A stretch of DNA of 64,000 nucleotides from Hyphodiscus hymeniophilus. Taxonomy: Eukaryota; Ascomycota; Leotiomycetes; Helotiales; Hyphodiscaceae. A program made the translations under genes and the position numbers. The notes beneath the pieces are model-generated. The model saw only the letters and a list, made by a program, of their open reading frames with translations, was not told the origin of the DNA and did not search any database. The first letter of the stretch is position 1; every line of letters begins with the position of its first letter. Below, one piece after another: positions 45,650-56,123 of the stretch. The stretch covers positions 434,001 through 498,000 of the forward strand of contig VNKQ01000017.1 in assembly GCA_016508695.1 (NCBI GenBank), written 5' to 3'.

Positions 45650-47524
45650 ATGAACAACATTGTCCTGTCAAAAGGCATTGGAAACTCTAGGAGCCCCTTT
45701 ATTTTGCTTCCTTTACTTTATCCTGCTATTTGCACATCAAGAGCTGCGTCTTTGAATTCAGCAATCCATCACGGAATTCGTCGGTCGAAAGGCGTGGGCT
45801 TCCGGGGAAAGGAACGATCTCAAAATGCTGGCCGGAGCTATGAAGGAAAGGAAGGAGCTGCACGAGGGTCTGAAGAGCCTTTCACAAGCTCAGCTCGATC
45901 TCAGATGAGGGTTGGGGCTGCAGGGGCCAGACCTCCGACATTTTCACCAAGAAGCCGCAATGGCTCAGACAACTCACGAGGATCAGAGAGTACGTATGGA
46001 AAGAAAGGATTCGCTAGCAAGGAAAAAGCAACAGGGAACCTACGAGGAACTGAACGGGTTCCCCGATCTCTAGGGGGCAAACCCAATACACGACCACAAA
46101 GAGGTTTCGACCGATCGAGCTTTTCCAAAGGGAATAACAAAAATTATTCGGCAACGAGAGATCCACAAGGGCTGTCTCACGAGCGACATTCGAATGGCAA
46201 GACCCTTTATCCTTCGCTGTCTGGCAGACAATCGGCATACGGTTCCCTGGCTCGCCCAGCCTCGGAGAAGCACTCGCCCAGCGAGAAGCAGAGAAGAGAA
46301 CACGGGGCAGAAAAAGGGTCCAGATCAGAAGACAGTGGAAGCTCATCAAGACAAGGAAGACACCAAGAGAGGAGGTCCGTATCTGAGGACGGCAAGCCGC
46401 TACAAAAGTTCGGGGCTCGAGAGGCAGGTCTCAAAATAATTGAGAGAGAGCATCCACCCAGATTCGATCCTACGGATAGCAGGCGTGGGGAGAGTTCTCC
46501 AAGTCAAACTCGAATGGACAGTAGGATGCCTATCTCCATACCGTACACAACTCCTGCTTCTGAGTTCTTGTACGGAACCTCTGTGGTTGAAGCTGCATTG
46601 AGGTCTCGAAGAGTGCCTCGGAGGAAACACTACAAACTTTACATATACAATGGAGCGAATCGAGACGGATACAATGTGGAAAGGGATGCTGGTCTCGAGC
46701 GAATGGCAGTGAAAACTGGTGTCGAGGTCGTACGCGTTTCTGGAGACTGGCTGCGCGTAATGGACAAGATGAGTGGCGGTCGCCCTCACAATGGCTACAT
46801 CCTGGAAGCATCTCCTCTGCCTCGAACCCCTATCTTGAGCCTTGGGGAAGTGACTTCTAGCGATGGCCAATCTGGATTCAGAATTTCTTTAGATCACCAA
46901 TCACGCGAGGAAGCTGCGGTCAATGGTACCGCTGATTTCATCAAATTTTCTACCAACGTTCCAGGAAGAAAACCACTAGTCCTACTTCTGGACAGCATTG
47001 TCGACCCGGGAAATCTCGGTGGCATAATTCGAACAGCTTCATTTCTGGGAGTAACTGCTATCGCAGTCTCGACTCGCAACAGTGCCTCTTTCACCCCTGT
47101 TGTTCTCAAAGCTTCTGCAGGCGCCTCTGAAAATGTGACGCTCTTCTCAGTCAACAAACCTGCTGGATTCTTGGTCGACAGCAAGGCAGCCGGGTGGAAA
47201 ATATATGCTGCTGTAGCGCCTTCGGGTAGCGATGAAACGGATGGAGATTCGGTGACGACCGATGAGTTGGAGGATCCCTTGTCCCAAAATCCTTGCATTC
47301 TCATGCTGGGAGGTGAAGGGGAAGGTCTACGATCGAATCTGCGTAGCAAAGCGGATGTCTACCTCTCCATTACTGGAAGTGGGCGGAGCCACAAAGTGGA
47401 CAGCTTAAATGTCAGTGTAGCTGCTGGCATACTCTGCAATTCCTTTTTGCGAAGAAGGGATCTCACCCCGAAAGCCGAAACGAAAGTGGACGTCCCAACC
47501 AAAACTGATGGAGACTTATTTTAA
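45650..47524 (+). CDS. MRM1: Mitochondrial 21S rRNA 2'-O-ribose methyltransferase Mrm1 (SpoU)
   Basis: SpoU-class (trefoil-knot) enzyme that methylates a ribose in the peptidyl-transferase region of mitochondrial large-subunit rRNA. Single exon, 624 residues. The start MNNIVLSKGIGNSRSPF leads a presequence. Residues about 50-290 form a long basic, low-complexity insert (KNNKNYSATRDPQGLSHERH). Then come the substrate-binding domain (FLYGTSVVEAALRSRR) and the three SpoU motifs: DPGNLGGIIRTASFLGV, ILMLGGEGEGLRS and DSLNVSVAAGIL. The C-terminus is short. The long unstructured N-terminal extension is typical of fungal Mrm1 and is not expected to be catalytic. It is longer than bacterial TrmH-type enzymes for this reason. 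Confidence 0.92.
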   Translation: MNNIVLSKGIGNSRSPFILLPLLYPAICTSRAASLNSAIHHGIRRSKGVGFRGKERSQNAGRSYEGKEGAARGSEEPFTSSARSQMRVGAAGARPPTFSPRSRNGSDNSRGSESTYGKKGFASKEKATGNLRGTERVPRSLGGKPNTRPQRGFDRSSFSKGNNKNYSATRDPQGLSHERHSNGKTLYPSLSGRQSAYGSLARPASEKHSPSEKQRREHGAEKGSRSEDSGSSSRQGRHQERRSVSEDGKPLQKFGAREAGLKIIEREHPPRFDPTDSRRGESSPSQTRMDSRMPISIPYTTPASEFLYGTSVVEAALRSRRVPRRKHYKLYIYNGANRDGYNVERDAGLERMAVKTGVEVVRVSGDWLRVMDKMSGGRPHNGYILEASPLPRTPILSLGEVTSSDGQSGFRISLDHQSREEAAVNGTADFIKFSTNVPGRKPLVLLLDSIVDPGNLGGIIRTASFLGVTAIAVSTRNSASFTPVVLKASAGASENVTLFSVNKPAGFLVDSKAAGWKIYAAVAPSGSDETDGDSVTTDELEDPLSQNPCILMLGGEGEGLRSNLRSKADVYLSITGSGRSHKVDSLNVSVAAGILCNSFLRRRDLTPKAETKVDVPTKTDGDLF

Positions 47525-48355
47525 ATGTACAACACCACTCTGACCGAGGACAGGATTTTGTATAGATAGTGAAGGTCCAATAAGACTGATAAATAATTGC
47601 AATAGGGAGTATTAATGAATCTTGGCAAGCACAGCGGCATTCCCAGAAGCGAATATTTGTGTCTGCAAGTGTGGGTACATGTTGATGATGCGAAGTCATC
47701 TACATAATTACTCCGCGTCGCGATCTTCAGTCTGATCGTACTGATGGGCGGGGGCGAAGGTTCAGCCTTCGGACAGAAAACAATCGGCATTATCCTCATG
47801 ATAGCATCACTGTGGTTGATAGCCTTCCACAGTCCTCCTAAAGTGTCGTTGTTGATCAAGCTTCGGTCCTTTACTTCAGCTCAATATCACCAACATGAGC
47901 TGTGTTTAGCTGATGTGCGAGAAAGATCTCAGGAACATAAAGGTCGTAGCATGGAGACTAGAACACGCGAATAGCTCTAAGGCTTTTCCGGACAAATTGA
48001 TCACCGATGGAATGCTCTTGCGTTTTACGTTGGTTTCACCCCGTGAGGAACAAAAAGGTTAGTTTAGATGAATCAAAGCATCACGGATTGTATTCTGAAG
48101 GAGGAGAACACACGGTTTGTAGTGACTATACCGTACTTGCTGGCCCTCAGGAACAATGAGGGAAACGAATAAGCAAATTTGAACCCGCCTTGCTCTTGTA
48201 CTTTTTGTAGATAGTAGCACTTAGCACTCCCAAGTCACCAGTGAACTAGCTCCTACAGACCTAATCTATCCCCCTTATCGACAGTTTCAGAATACAGTCA
48301 TACAAACAACACAAGACACTGCCAAAGTGCTATGCTTTGCCTCCTTTCTGAAAAA
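47525..48355. other. Convergent 3' region between MRM1 and Cys-rich gene
   Basis: 831 bp between converging genes. Nothing coding or structured stands out. Confidence 0.4.
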
Positions 48356-49543
48356 TTACTTCCGCACTCTTCCAGCTTCCACCCGCTCCATAAATAACTT
48401 ATTAAACTGCTTTCTTGCTACGTCTCGAACACTGAGGGCAGCCGGGACTCTTGGTCGTTCGATGGTCTCGATGGTCTCGAAGAAAGCAATAGTCCTGCGA
48501 CATGAATCCAGCTGGGTTCGTAGAGCTTTGTGAGCTCCTTCCGTTTCCATTCGTTGTTGCAGCCATTTCTTGTAGGAGTGAATTTGAAGGTGCATATCAT
48601 AACAGCACGTCGAAACCGAGGCTCTCTCACCGCTTTGTGAAGCGTCAACGTGATTTATGGCATTTTCGCCAGAATTTGCAGATATTGCTTGGATCCCAGT
48701 GAAGGTCACTTTCCGAGGTCGCTTTTCGTCGAGCAGCTGTACAAGATGAGGGTGGCTGGCCACAACTGTCAAGAATTCGAAGACGGCCCGATGAAGGACA
48801 GGTCGCTGAGCAAAGTCCCCGATACGCTCGTCAAAGAATATGGAGTTGATCCGGTCGAGCAAGGAGCTGAGTCGGAAGAGAGCATAGAGCTCAGCGGGTG
48901 GTTCAATGTCAAATCGCTTTTTGGCAGCAGCATCTGGAAGGAAAGCAGCCAGAAGATTGAGTGACTTTGCCAAGAAGACCTCGAAGTCAAGCTTCTTTTG
49001 CTGAATTGGAAGCAGGTCTGGTAGGGAAGAGGATTCGGAGCCCAGGGAAGAGGAGTCGGAGCCCACGGACTCCGTAGCGGAGCAATATCCTTCATCGTCA
49101 AATCCCAAAGGAGTAGCGCTAGGAGCTTCTCCATGATTGTAGAGCTCTGCCTTGTCATATCTTGCCAGGAGTAGCCAAACTCCGAATAGCCGGCCTCGTT
49201 CGCAACAGCTTGTCGCAGGCAAAGATCTCGTCACAACGCGTCCCAATGTATCGATCATGGACAGCGCCTTGCCACATCCGACGCAAGTCACAGCAGAGCA
49301 TTTGCTGCACCGCACCATAGAGGCCTGGGTTGGCCGTGGGATCTTCGAGCCTGTACACCAGTGGTTGAGGTGATTCTGGAAAGATTCGAGAGGTAGGAAA
49401 GCTCCACAAGCGATGTTCCCACATTGGTGGTGGAAGCTCGTGTGGAGGCGTTGAAGAAGTTTGACATTAGCATTGTTGTCGTCCGCAGCTGGGACGGTAT
49501 TGATGCTGGGGCAGTGCATGGTATCGAAGAGTATGTTGGACAT
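48356..49543 (-). CDS. Cys-rich protein of unknown function
   Basis: Single exon, 395 residues, ATG at 49543. The N-terminal 110 residues carry Cys/His pairs that may bind zinc: CGNIACGAF, HWCTG, then CSKCSAVTCVGCGKAL and SCCERG. A Ser-rich stretch follows with a short internal duplication (GSDSSSLGSESSSL). The C-terminal half is predicted helical (LLDRINSIFFDERIGDFAQR, VFEFLTVVASHPHLVQLLD) and ends with a basic helix VARKQFNKLFMERVEAGRVRK. The CxxC-rich start recalls RING/IBR or E2-associated fungal proteins, but I do not recognise the family. A further 3' exon is possible because the last codons AAG TAA contain a GTAATT donor-like sequence. Confidence 0.65.
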   Translation of the reverse strand: MSNILFDTMHCPSINTVPAADDNNANVKLLQRLHTSFHHQCGNIACGAFLPLESFQNHLNHWCTGSKIPRPTQASMVRCSKCSAVTCVGCGKALSMIDTLGRVVTRSLPATSCCERGRLFGVWLLLARYDKAELYNHGEAPSATPLGFDDEGYCSATESVGSDSSSLGSESSSLPDLLPIQQKKLDFEVFLAKSLNLLAAFLPDAAAKKRFDIEPPAELYALFRLSSLLDRINSIFFDERIGDFAQRPVLHRAVFEFLTVVASHPHLVQLLDEKRPRKVTFTGIQAISANSGENAINHVDASQSGERASVSTCCYDMHLQIHSYKKWLQQRMETEGAHKALRTQLDSCRRTIAFFETIETIERPRVPAALSVRDVARKQFNKLFMERVEAGRVRK

Positions 49544-50584
49544 ACTTTCCTGTTGGCAGGATATTCTCGATGCCCAAGTCTAGTAGTTTAATGGATACTG
49601 GTTGTGCAAGATATATATGACAAGAACTGTAAGAGTACGAAAAGGATGAAACTTGATTGTTCAAGATGCGAGGAGAAAGACAACCGAGAGGGAGTCAGTC
49701 CTTCCGTCGCAAGAATCAACGAAAGAATTTGCAGAAGGAGGGAAAAACTGCCATTGCCCAGCACGGAACTAAGCAACTTCGTCAACTCTAAATTGTAGAT
49801 GACAGTTAAAGATATCTCCGTCGACATTTTCTAAAGTCTCTGGTTCATGAATGCGAGTGAGATCATTTCCCTCGGAAGTCATTGCCAGAGGGAATGCCAG
49901 GTCTGTTAATTTACATTACCTTTTCCAGGCTTTTCGCAGGCAGGTCGAGAATAAGGTGGAGCAATCTCGGTCTGGCTGTTTCCTTACTCGTATGCCAGAA
50001 ACATTGCAGACCGAGATTGCTCCAATGAAGACTCCAGGCCTCACACATCTTAAAGATGCATGCCGCCATCTGGAATGCCATAGGGAACCACTTGGAATGA
50101 AAAATACGCAGTAACACTTGGAGGTCAATTGCTACGTCGATTGGATACACACAACGAGACTTCATGAGGGAGCTGCGGACTTCTTCTCGAGGCTGCAATT
50201 ATGTCTGTCCTGGGTCACGTGCCAAGGAATTGAGTCTTGGTGGGTACGACCGTACGAGTACTTTACTGGCGGCGCAATTCAAACTCGACTTCGTGCTTCG
50301 TGCCTCGTGCTTCGTGACACAAAACATCTCACGCCCCCCAGGGTTACAGCACAGGAATCAGAGATCATCTTCCCATGCTGCACGGCACTGCATCATTCAG
50401 GTGTACAGTCCTGCCCATGGCAGGTCATAATCAGTGTTGTCTTCTGTTCTCTGCCATGGGTGGAGTCCCAACTTTGCCGGCTTCGACGCATCCTCTCCTC
50501 TTCGATCTCCGATCCACAAACCTCTTGGGGTTCTGCTGGGAAGTGTGGTACTCCATATACAGAGGGGAGAGGATACACCTACAG
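49544..50584. other. Intergenic region with a strong hairpin
   Basis: 1.04 kb upstream of the Tc1/mariner element. Apart from the hairpin at 49957-50024 and a 10-bp inverted repeat (CCCATGGCAG at 50414-50423, CTGCCATGGG at 50451-50460), no feature is supported. Confidence 0.45.
49957..50024. repeat. 68-nt imperfect inverted repeat, small-RNA-precursor-like
   Basis: Outer arms TGGAGCAATCTCGGTCTG (49957-49974) and its exact complement (50007-50024) give 18 bp. After a small mismatch, TGTTTC (49977-49982) pairs with GAAACA (49998-50003). The loop is 15 nt. The shape is that of a fungal milRNA precursor, but a decayed MITE is equally possible. Confidence 0.6.
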
Positions 50585-50586
50585 TA

Positions 50587-50612
50587 GGCCACAATTAGTA
50601 AAGGCCCAAGTT
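50587..50612 (+). repeat. Left terminal inverted repeat of Tc1/mariner relic
   Basis: ACAATTAGTAAAGGCCCAAG lies at 50591-50610. It pairs with the right end at 51921-51946, with one mismatch in this core. Confidence 0.8.
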
Positions 50613-50670
50613 TCCGAAACCGTGATTTTTCGTGAGTCGCGATTTTACCACTTCTTCTACCAACAACACC

Positions 50671-51764
50671 ATGCCTCCACAACGTCGTCCTCTTGGTCCA
50701 GTTGATGGAAATAAGGTTCGTGGGCCAGAGACGAGTCCCTATTTAAGAGGGGAAATCGCTGGCCTTTATATGTTGGGACTTATACAACGTGCAATTAAGG
50801 ACTCGATAAACGCGTCTCGAAGTGTTATCCGACGGTCAATTGCCTTGGACATTCTCAACACTATTGGAGCTTCTTTACTTAGGCCAGGTCGTCCTATTAT
50901 TTATAGCCCTCGAGATAAAGAATCATGCTTCGTTATCTTCGATTATAACCAAAATTAACCTTAGATTAACGTCGTACGTCGACAGGCCTCGAAATGTCTA
51001 ATTCTACTATCAAGTCCATCGCGAAGGAGAATGGGCTCTATTACTGGCGCGCGAAGTCTCGACTAGCCCTTACACCGGCTATAATAGCTCTACGGCTTGC
51101 CTGGTACAAAAAGAGAGCTTATTGGACTATAAAGGAGTGGAGGAAATACATGTAGAGTGACGAGTGTTCTGCGGAGCGGGGTAAAGGCAAAAAGAGGGCT
51201 TGGGTATGGGGATTACTATCTGATAAATAGAAGCCGGAATACGTCGAAACCTATTGCAAAGGAAAAGACCTTCGAATTATAGTTTGGGCTATGTTTTGGG
51301 GAGAAGGAGAGAGATTAGATCTCTATATAATGGATCGAGACTTCGAGGCAAAGAAGAATGGATACTCCGCCTCCTCCTATATCGAAGTCTTAGACGCAAT
51401 ACTACCTGGTTATTATCAAGAAGATCTCTACTTTATACAAGACAACGCGCTAATCTATACGGCCAATCGAGTTAAGAAATGGTTCGAAGATAATAGGATT
51501 GACACCTCTAATTGGCCCCCATACTCTCCCGATTTGAACCCAATTGAATATGCCTGGAAGAAGCTCAAAGAAGTAGTTATAGAGGAGTTCCTAGAGGTAT
51601 GGGACGCGAAAGGAGACTCGGAAGCCGAATTGAGGAAGATGGAAGAGGCATTGAAGAAGGCTTGGCATCTAATACCTACTAGTTTCTTCGAGAGTCTTAT
51701 TGAGAGTATGGAAAGGAGAGTACAGGCCGTTATCAAGGCAGATGGCTGGCATACGAAATATTGA
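50671..51764 (+). pseudogene. Tc1-type transposase, inactivated
   Basis: The start MPPQRRPLGPVDGNK opens an HTH region (SPYLRGEIAGLYMLG, SRSVIRRSI). A frameshift follows near 50910-50925, then LEMSNSTIKSIAKENGLYYW, SDECSAERGKGKKRAWVWG and an intact C-terminal half with the catalytic DNALIY Asp and the Glu of SPDLNPIEYAWKK, 34 residues apart (DD34E). In-frame stops include two that are TGG to TAG changes (after WRKYM near 51154 and after LLSDK near 51231) and TAA codons near 50943 and 50967. These are CpA-to-TpA type changes on one strand or the other, as RIP makes. I do not call a functional protein. Confidence 0.85.
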
Positions 51765-51920
51765 GGGCTAGGGTTGGCGTACGAGGAAAGCGATTTTGTT
51801 AGTAGATTGGGGGAGATTAGGGCTTTAATTTGTACTAATTAGAATGCGTTTTGGAGTTATAGTTATTAAGTTATATATAATTGAAGTAAAGTGGTGAAAT
51901 TGATATTTGTGGTGTTCTGG

Positions 51921-51946
51921 AGCTTGGGCCTTTACTTATTGTCTAG
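51921..51946 (-). repeat. Right terminal inverted repeat of Tc1/mariner relic
   Basis: Read on the minus strand it begins ctagACAATAAGTAAAGG and continues CCCAAGCT. A TA follows directly at 51947-51948. Confidence 0.8.
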
Positions 51947-52232
51947 TACTGTATATTGTCTGAGGAGCGGGATTGCTGCAACTCCCATGTCAAGTGGTGA
52001 AAAGAAACCTGCTCCGTACCATGTCCGTTCTGGTTATTCTTAACTCAGTGGGGACATTAAGGCATTGAATATTGTAAGGTGAAGCTGTTTCGTAAATATG
52101 GGGAAGAATGTAAATGAGCTTGCTTCAATCCATCTAGAAACTCCAAATATTTACATGAACGGATCGGCCGCCTCCGAATCGCGCAACTGACCACTATCTC
52201 TTGGATCATCGCAGCTGTTGTGTTTCAATCGC

Positions 52233-53251
52233 TCAAACTTTCTTCTCCATTTCTGAGAGATGCACATCCGTAGGCCAGAGATGGGAAAGATCACCCACTG
52301 GCAGCTTCACGGTCATTCTCATTTCCGCTGCCATTATCACGACAGTCATATACCACCCCAGCACAGCAAGGACGAAGAAGGTTGCGCCACCAGCCTGTTT
52401 CTAAGTCAGTAGTGGCACTAGTCAGGTCAAGGGGTTCGATCGTACCTTCTGCAACTTCATGGCGGTGGCAAAGTCACCGGTACTGACCTTCCAGTAAGCC
52501 CCACTGAGGATGAAGCTACTGATGCACGCGAACAAAAAGATAAGTGCATCCACAGCATTGGTCTTGAGCGTGAAGATCATAGTTGTGAACAGCCAAAAGC
52601 CCCACACCGTCAGGTAAAGAGCAACGGCCGCGTTGTAGCCCACGGACGCTGCACCTTGAGCTGCATCACCGGTCGCAGAGTATGAGGCCGCGATGCCCCA
52701 GGATGGCGTTTGCAAGACACCAAAGGATAACCAGAAGACGGCAAACATCCCCATGATCATCATGGAGAGGAAGTTGCCCACAATCCATTCGAATATTGTC
52801 GCGAGTATGAGGAGGACAGGGCCGGTGAAGTAAAAAATCCCCCTAGCAGTAATGAGTTAGCTCATGCTCTCCTTGAGCAGAATCACGGAACAATAGGAAG
52901 GACTTCACTTACACGACGCCTGTGAGCGTTGTGGATCCTCCCCAGCCCATCATAATTGCTGCGAAGGTCGTTGCAGAAATTATGAAGCTGTTGGCACTGT
53001 ATTAGCCGCAATGCATAATCTGAAGTGGAATTTTTTACTTACCCCATCAAACCCAACGGGGTTGGGTTTGCAAATCGCCTTCTGAAGTCTCCAGTGGAAG
53101 TCACTTTAGGAGTAAGGTACAGCTTCTCGAACATCTCTGGGGTGATCGTCATTGCTCCACTCGATTTGATCTGCTGGAGATAATTAAAGCCCGTTTCCTC
53201 GACCTCCTCCTGGGCTCCTCCCTTGCGAAATGAGGCTCCATTTGTTGCCAT
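52233..53251 (-). CDS. Acetate/ammonium transporter, GPR1/FUN34/YaaH family
   Basis: Plasma-membrane carrier of the Ady2/AcpA type, moving acetate with protons (ammonium export has also been proposed for the family). Exons are 53251-53043, 52996-52913, 52842-52446 and 52394-52233, summing to 852 nt (283 residues). The family signature NPTPLGLMG sits at the end of exon 1, followed by six hydrophobic segments, for example FIISATTFAAIMMGWGG, GIFYFTGPVLLILATIF and MIMGMFAVFWLSFGVLQ. The hydrophilic N-terminus contains TPEMFEKLYLTPK, also usual in fungal members. It ends HLSEMEKKV. The exact substrate cannot be told from sequence. The ATG at 53251 is the last of two in-frame candidates and matches the family's N-terminal length. 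Confidence 0.92.
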
Positions 53252-54661
53252 TGTCGAATCTGCGTTTATAAATCTCTTTGTGTGAAGTACTGCTGTAAAT
53301 TGATTTGATTTAGACTGCGGACGAGGACCAAGGAAATGATGAATTTTATACCTCAGGTCTGCCTCTCGTAGCCTTTTGTGGCTGCAAGCCATGAGAACCC
53401 AAGATCAATATCATAATCATGGGGTAATCAAATTCCCCGCACCTAGCCCCATGGCCACGCCAGCACTACGAGCCACGGATCACCGATAGGAGTCCTTTCA
53501 TAACAGTTATGTACAAGATAACAATGAATGTTTGGAATCATCTGGGGAGAAGTTGCCCGAAAACGTGGAGAGCGGGACTAGACGGTCTTTGTCATTGACG
53601 TCTCAGCAACTTTGCTGTCTGTGACGGGGGTTGTGTCTGCCGCTGTGGGGTGGCCGGGGACCCCATTGGTGGCTACACAACCGCTTTCAGGACAAGTCTC
53701 GATGTCTTTCGTACGGCAAACCCACAAACACCCAAATATCTCCAGTTTCATATGCTATTCTGATAGTGTGGGGGATGTCGGCGGCCTTGGCCGAGAGAGT
53801 AGGGTGGTGTGGCCCCTCAAGTGCCCGCAGGAAACTTGGCAGCGGGAATGACTTTAAGACGATGACATTGACTGGGGATGCTGGAGAGACTGAGAGTCGA
53901 AAGCCCATCACCTAGCTACCGACGAACTGAGCATGAAGAAATCAGTATTGCAAGAGTTGTTGCTGCAGATTGACGAGCCCGGGTGGAGGTAGATTTCACG
54001 ATGTTGGCGGGGATAATGCACTACTCCATAGGTAGGTCTGCTGATGGGAGTATGAGAAAGAGGGATGGATTAGTCAGCATCCCCTTCTTTAGCGAGGTAT
54101 CCTGTAGCATTCGGGCCCAACCTCACTCGACCGACGGACACCGATTGCTCTTCATGCGCGTGGCTCTGTGGTCAGGGAATTGTGCTATGCAAGTGCACAA
54201 AACCGTATGGACTTGCTGTCTTTATCTGTCGAGAAAAAGATACAAAACCACTCCAAGCCGCCCCTATTGCTTACTCGTTTCTTCGTAAGGTCGTGGCCAA
54301 CGTCCAATTTCGGCTATTTCGTGCGCCTTTTTGCCAAAATGGATCCACCACGGGACAAGTGTTACTCCGTGAGCCGTTATGAAATAAGGAGGTTCCAAAG
54401 AAGGTTGAAGCCGTTTGACTTGTGGTTTCATTCAATAGGACCCCACCATGAGCCCCGGCTTCTCGGAAGGATCAGATAGTTAGAGCCGGTTGTGCAAGTA
54501 CTCTCCCAACACACCTCCTTTGAACAAGCCAATTGAGCAATCTCGAACCATTCGTCTGCAGAGGTGCGCTGGCACGTGAGGAAATGGGCGCAAGAGAGAG
54601 CACTCCATTGAGGCCCACAGGTAAGGCTCCGGTCGACTGGTGCGGCTCAAGATTGTTTGAC
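53252..54661. other. Intergenic region, no gene supported
   Basis: 1.4 kb upstream of both flanking genes (divergent). Small frames at 53612-54479 lack domains. An ATG at 54662 opens MTAIDEFRPYGEME, the expected N-terminus of the next gene, but in another frame. Confidence 0.45.
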
Positions 54662-54689
54662 ATGACAGCCATTGACGAATTCAGGCCTT

Positions 54690-56123
54690 ATGGAGAGATG
54701 GAATATCGCTCGCAACCACGTTAAATTCTACAACAATGTCGCCGTGACTGCAACGTACAACGTCCCAAGAATCCTTCTCCAGCAATTCGGGAGCCGTGGG
54801 ATCGAAGGTCTGGTCTACGCAGCGCTGAAGGAAAACTTGAGCCGTCAACCTATCCTTGGTGTTACCATCGATGACGAAGGCAGCACGGTGCCAAGGTGGA
54901 GGAGACTATCTTCCATTGATCTTCGCGAGATCGTGAATGTTGTCAGCGCTGATCCGAACGCAAGCGCTGATGGATGGGTGCAGAATTCGCATCGAACCTT
55001 ATTTCCAACAACTGGGGAACTACCTCTTTGGAGGGTGGTTGTCGCATTTCAGGAATCCGCTTTGACAGAAGAGGGGAGTCACGTGTCGTTTGCGATGGGT
55101 TTCTTCGCTCACCACGCCATCGCGGATGGGCTATCATGCGCAGCCTTCCATCTCACGTTCCTCGACGCTCTCAATAGTCTAGTCGAATCCCCCAGTGCAG
55201 GTCCCTCAGACTTGAATGAGGTGGCCATGGTCAATGTGCCAAACTTACCTTTAATTCCTACTCTCGAGATGAAAGCCAAACTCTCAATTTCCATCCTATT
55301 TGTTTTATTGGAGTTTATCAAAGCATTCATTTACAACCCCATCGATTCGCTCAACTGGTCAGGGCCCCCAGTCAACGCCGACCATCCCCGCCCACCGATC
55401 GCCAGCACACGCAGCTTTTCCCTGACGCCCGCAATGGTCAGCAAACTCATCGCAAAATGCAGGGCAGAGAAGACCACAATCACATCTCTCGTCACCGTCC
55501 TCACAGCTCGAAAGCTAGCACTTATGTATCCGGACCACAAAAGTTTCACAGGCACTGTGCCCTTTTCCCTCCGAAAATTCACAGGCCACTCGCCAAAAGA
55601 CATGGGCGTCTTCGTCACGAACGTAACGCAAACCTTTTCCTCCGAAGCCAATCCTTCCACAAAGCACATGTCCGGTGCTCCCTCACCCAAAGGGAAACTC
55701 CCCGCGGCCGTAGCCGATGATGAGAAGCTCTGGGATTCCGCCAGAGCCTTCAAGCGGCATCTCGACGAGAACACCGCATCGACGCATAATCAGCATGTAA
55801 ACATGCTCAAGTTCGTGAGCGATTACGGGAGCTATTTCTTGGGCTTGTTGGGCACGAAGAGGGCGCATGCTTTCGAGGTCACCAATATTGGCATCGTAGA
55901 TGGCGGGGTTGGTGGGGAGGAGGGCAAGGCGACCTTTGATCGGGTCATGTTCTCTGCGGGAGGCTGTGCGTATGGTGAGCCATACGTTGTCTTTCTGGCG
56001 ACAGCGAGAAATGGTTATATGAATGCGGCTATTGGGTGGCAGAGTGTCGTTGTAAGCGATGAGGAGGCAAAGGATTTATTAGGATATTTGGAGAGGGAGA
56101 TGAGGGGCTTGGTTGAGCAGTAG
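54690..56123 (+). CDS. Alcohol acetyltransferase-like protein (AATase family)
   Basis: BAHD-like acyltransferase of the fungal AATase (Atf1-related) family, expected to move an acyl group from CoA to an alcohol or other hydroxyl. 477 residues from ATG 54690 (MERWNIARNHVKFYNN). The catalytic HxxxD motif is HHAIADG; another family block is GTVPFSLRKFTGHSPKDMG, and the C-terminal part contains GGCAYGEPY. The normal family N-terminus (xRPxGxxExxxxAR) is encoded just upstream as MTAIDEFRPYGEME from ATG 54662, but one reading frame off. An 8-bp unit GAGAGATG occurs once where two copies would restore the frame. So the gene either starts at 54690 or is frame-broken. No intron can bridge the 10-nt overlap. 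Confidence 0.82.
   Translation: MERWNIARNHVKFYNNVAVTATYNVPRILLQQFGSRGIEGLVYAALKENLSRQPILGVTIDDEGSTVPRWRRLSSIDLREIVNVVSADPNASADGWVQNSHRTLFPTTGELPLWRVVVAFQESALTEEGSHVSFAMGFFAHHAIADGLSCAAFHLTFLDALNSLVESPSAGPSDLNEVAMVNVPNLPLIPTLEMKAKLSISILFVLLEFIKAFIYNPIDSLNWSGPPVNADHPRPPIASTRSFSLTPAMVSKLIAKCRAEKTTITSLVTVLTARKLALMYPDHKSFTGTVPFSLRKFTGHSPKDMGVFVTNVTQTFSSEANPSTKHMSGAPSPKGKLPAAVADDEKLWDSARAFKRHLDENTASTHNQHVNMLKFVSDYGSYFLGLLGTKRAHAFEVTNIGIVDGGVGGEEGKATFDRVMFSAGGCAYGEPYVVFLATARNGYMNAAIGWQSVVVSDEEAKDLLGYLEREMRGLVEQ

Larger units (their letters stand above)
50587..51946 (+). mobile_element. Tc1/mariner (DD34E) transposon relic, 1.36 kb
   Basis: Terminal inverted repeats: 50587-50612 and 51921-51946 share ACAATtAGTAAAGGCCCAAG with one mismatch; the outermost four bases no longer match. 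Both ends are next to TA (50585-50586 and 51947-51948), the target duplication of this superfamily. The inside holds one transposase frame broken by stops and a frameshift. The size is normal for a complete element, so it inserted whole and then decayed. The ends are inferred from the paired TA dinucleotides at equal distance. Confidence 0.85.
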
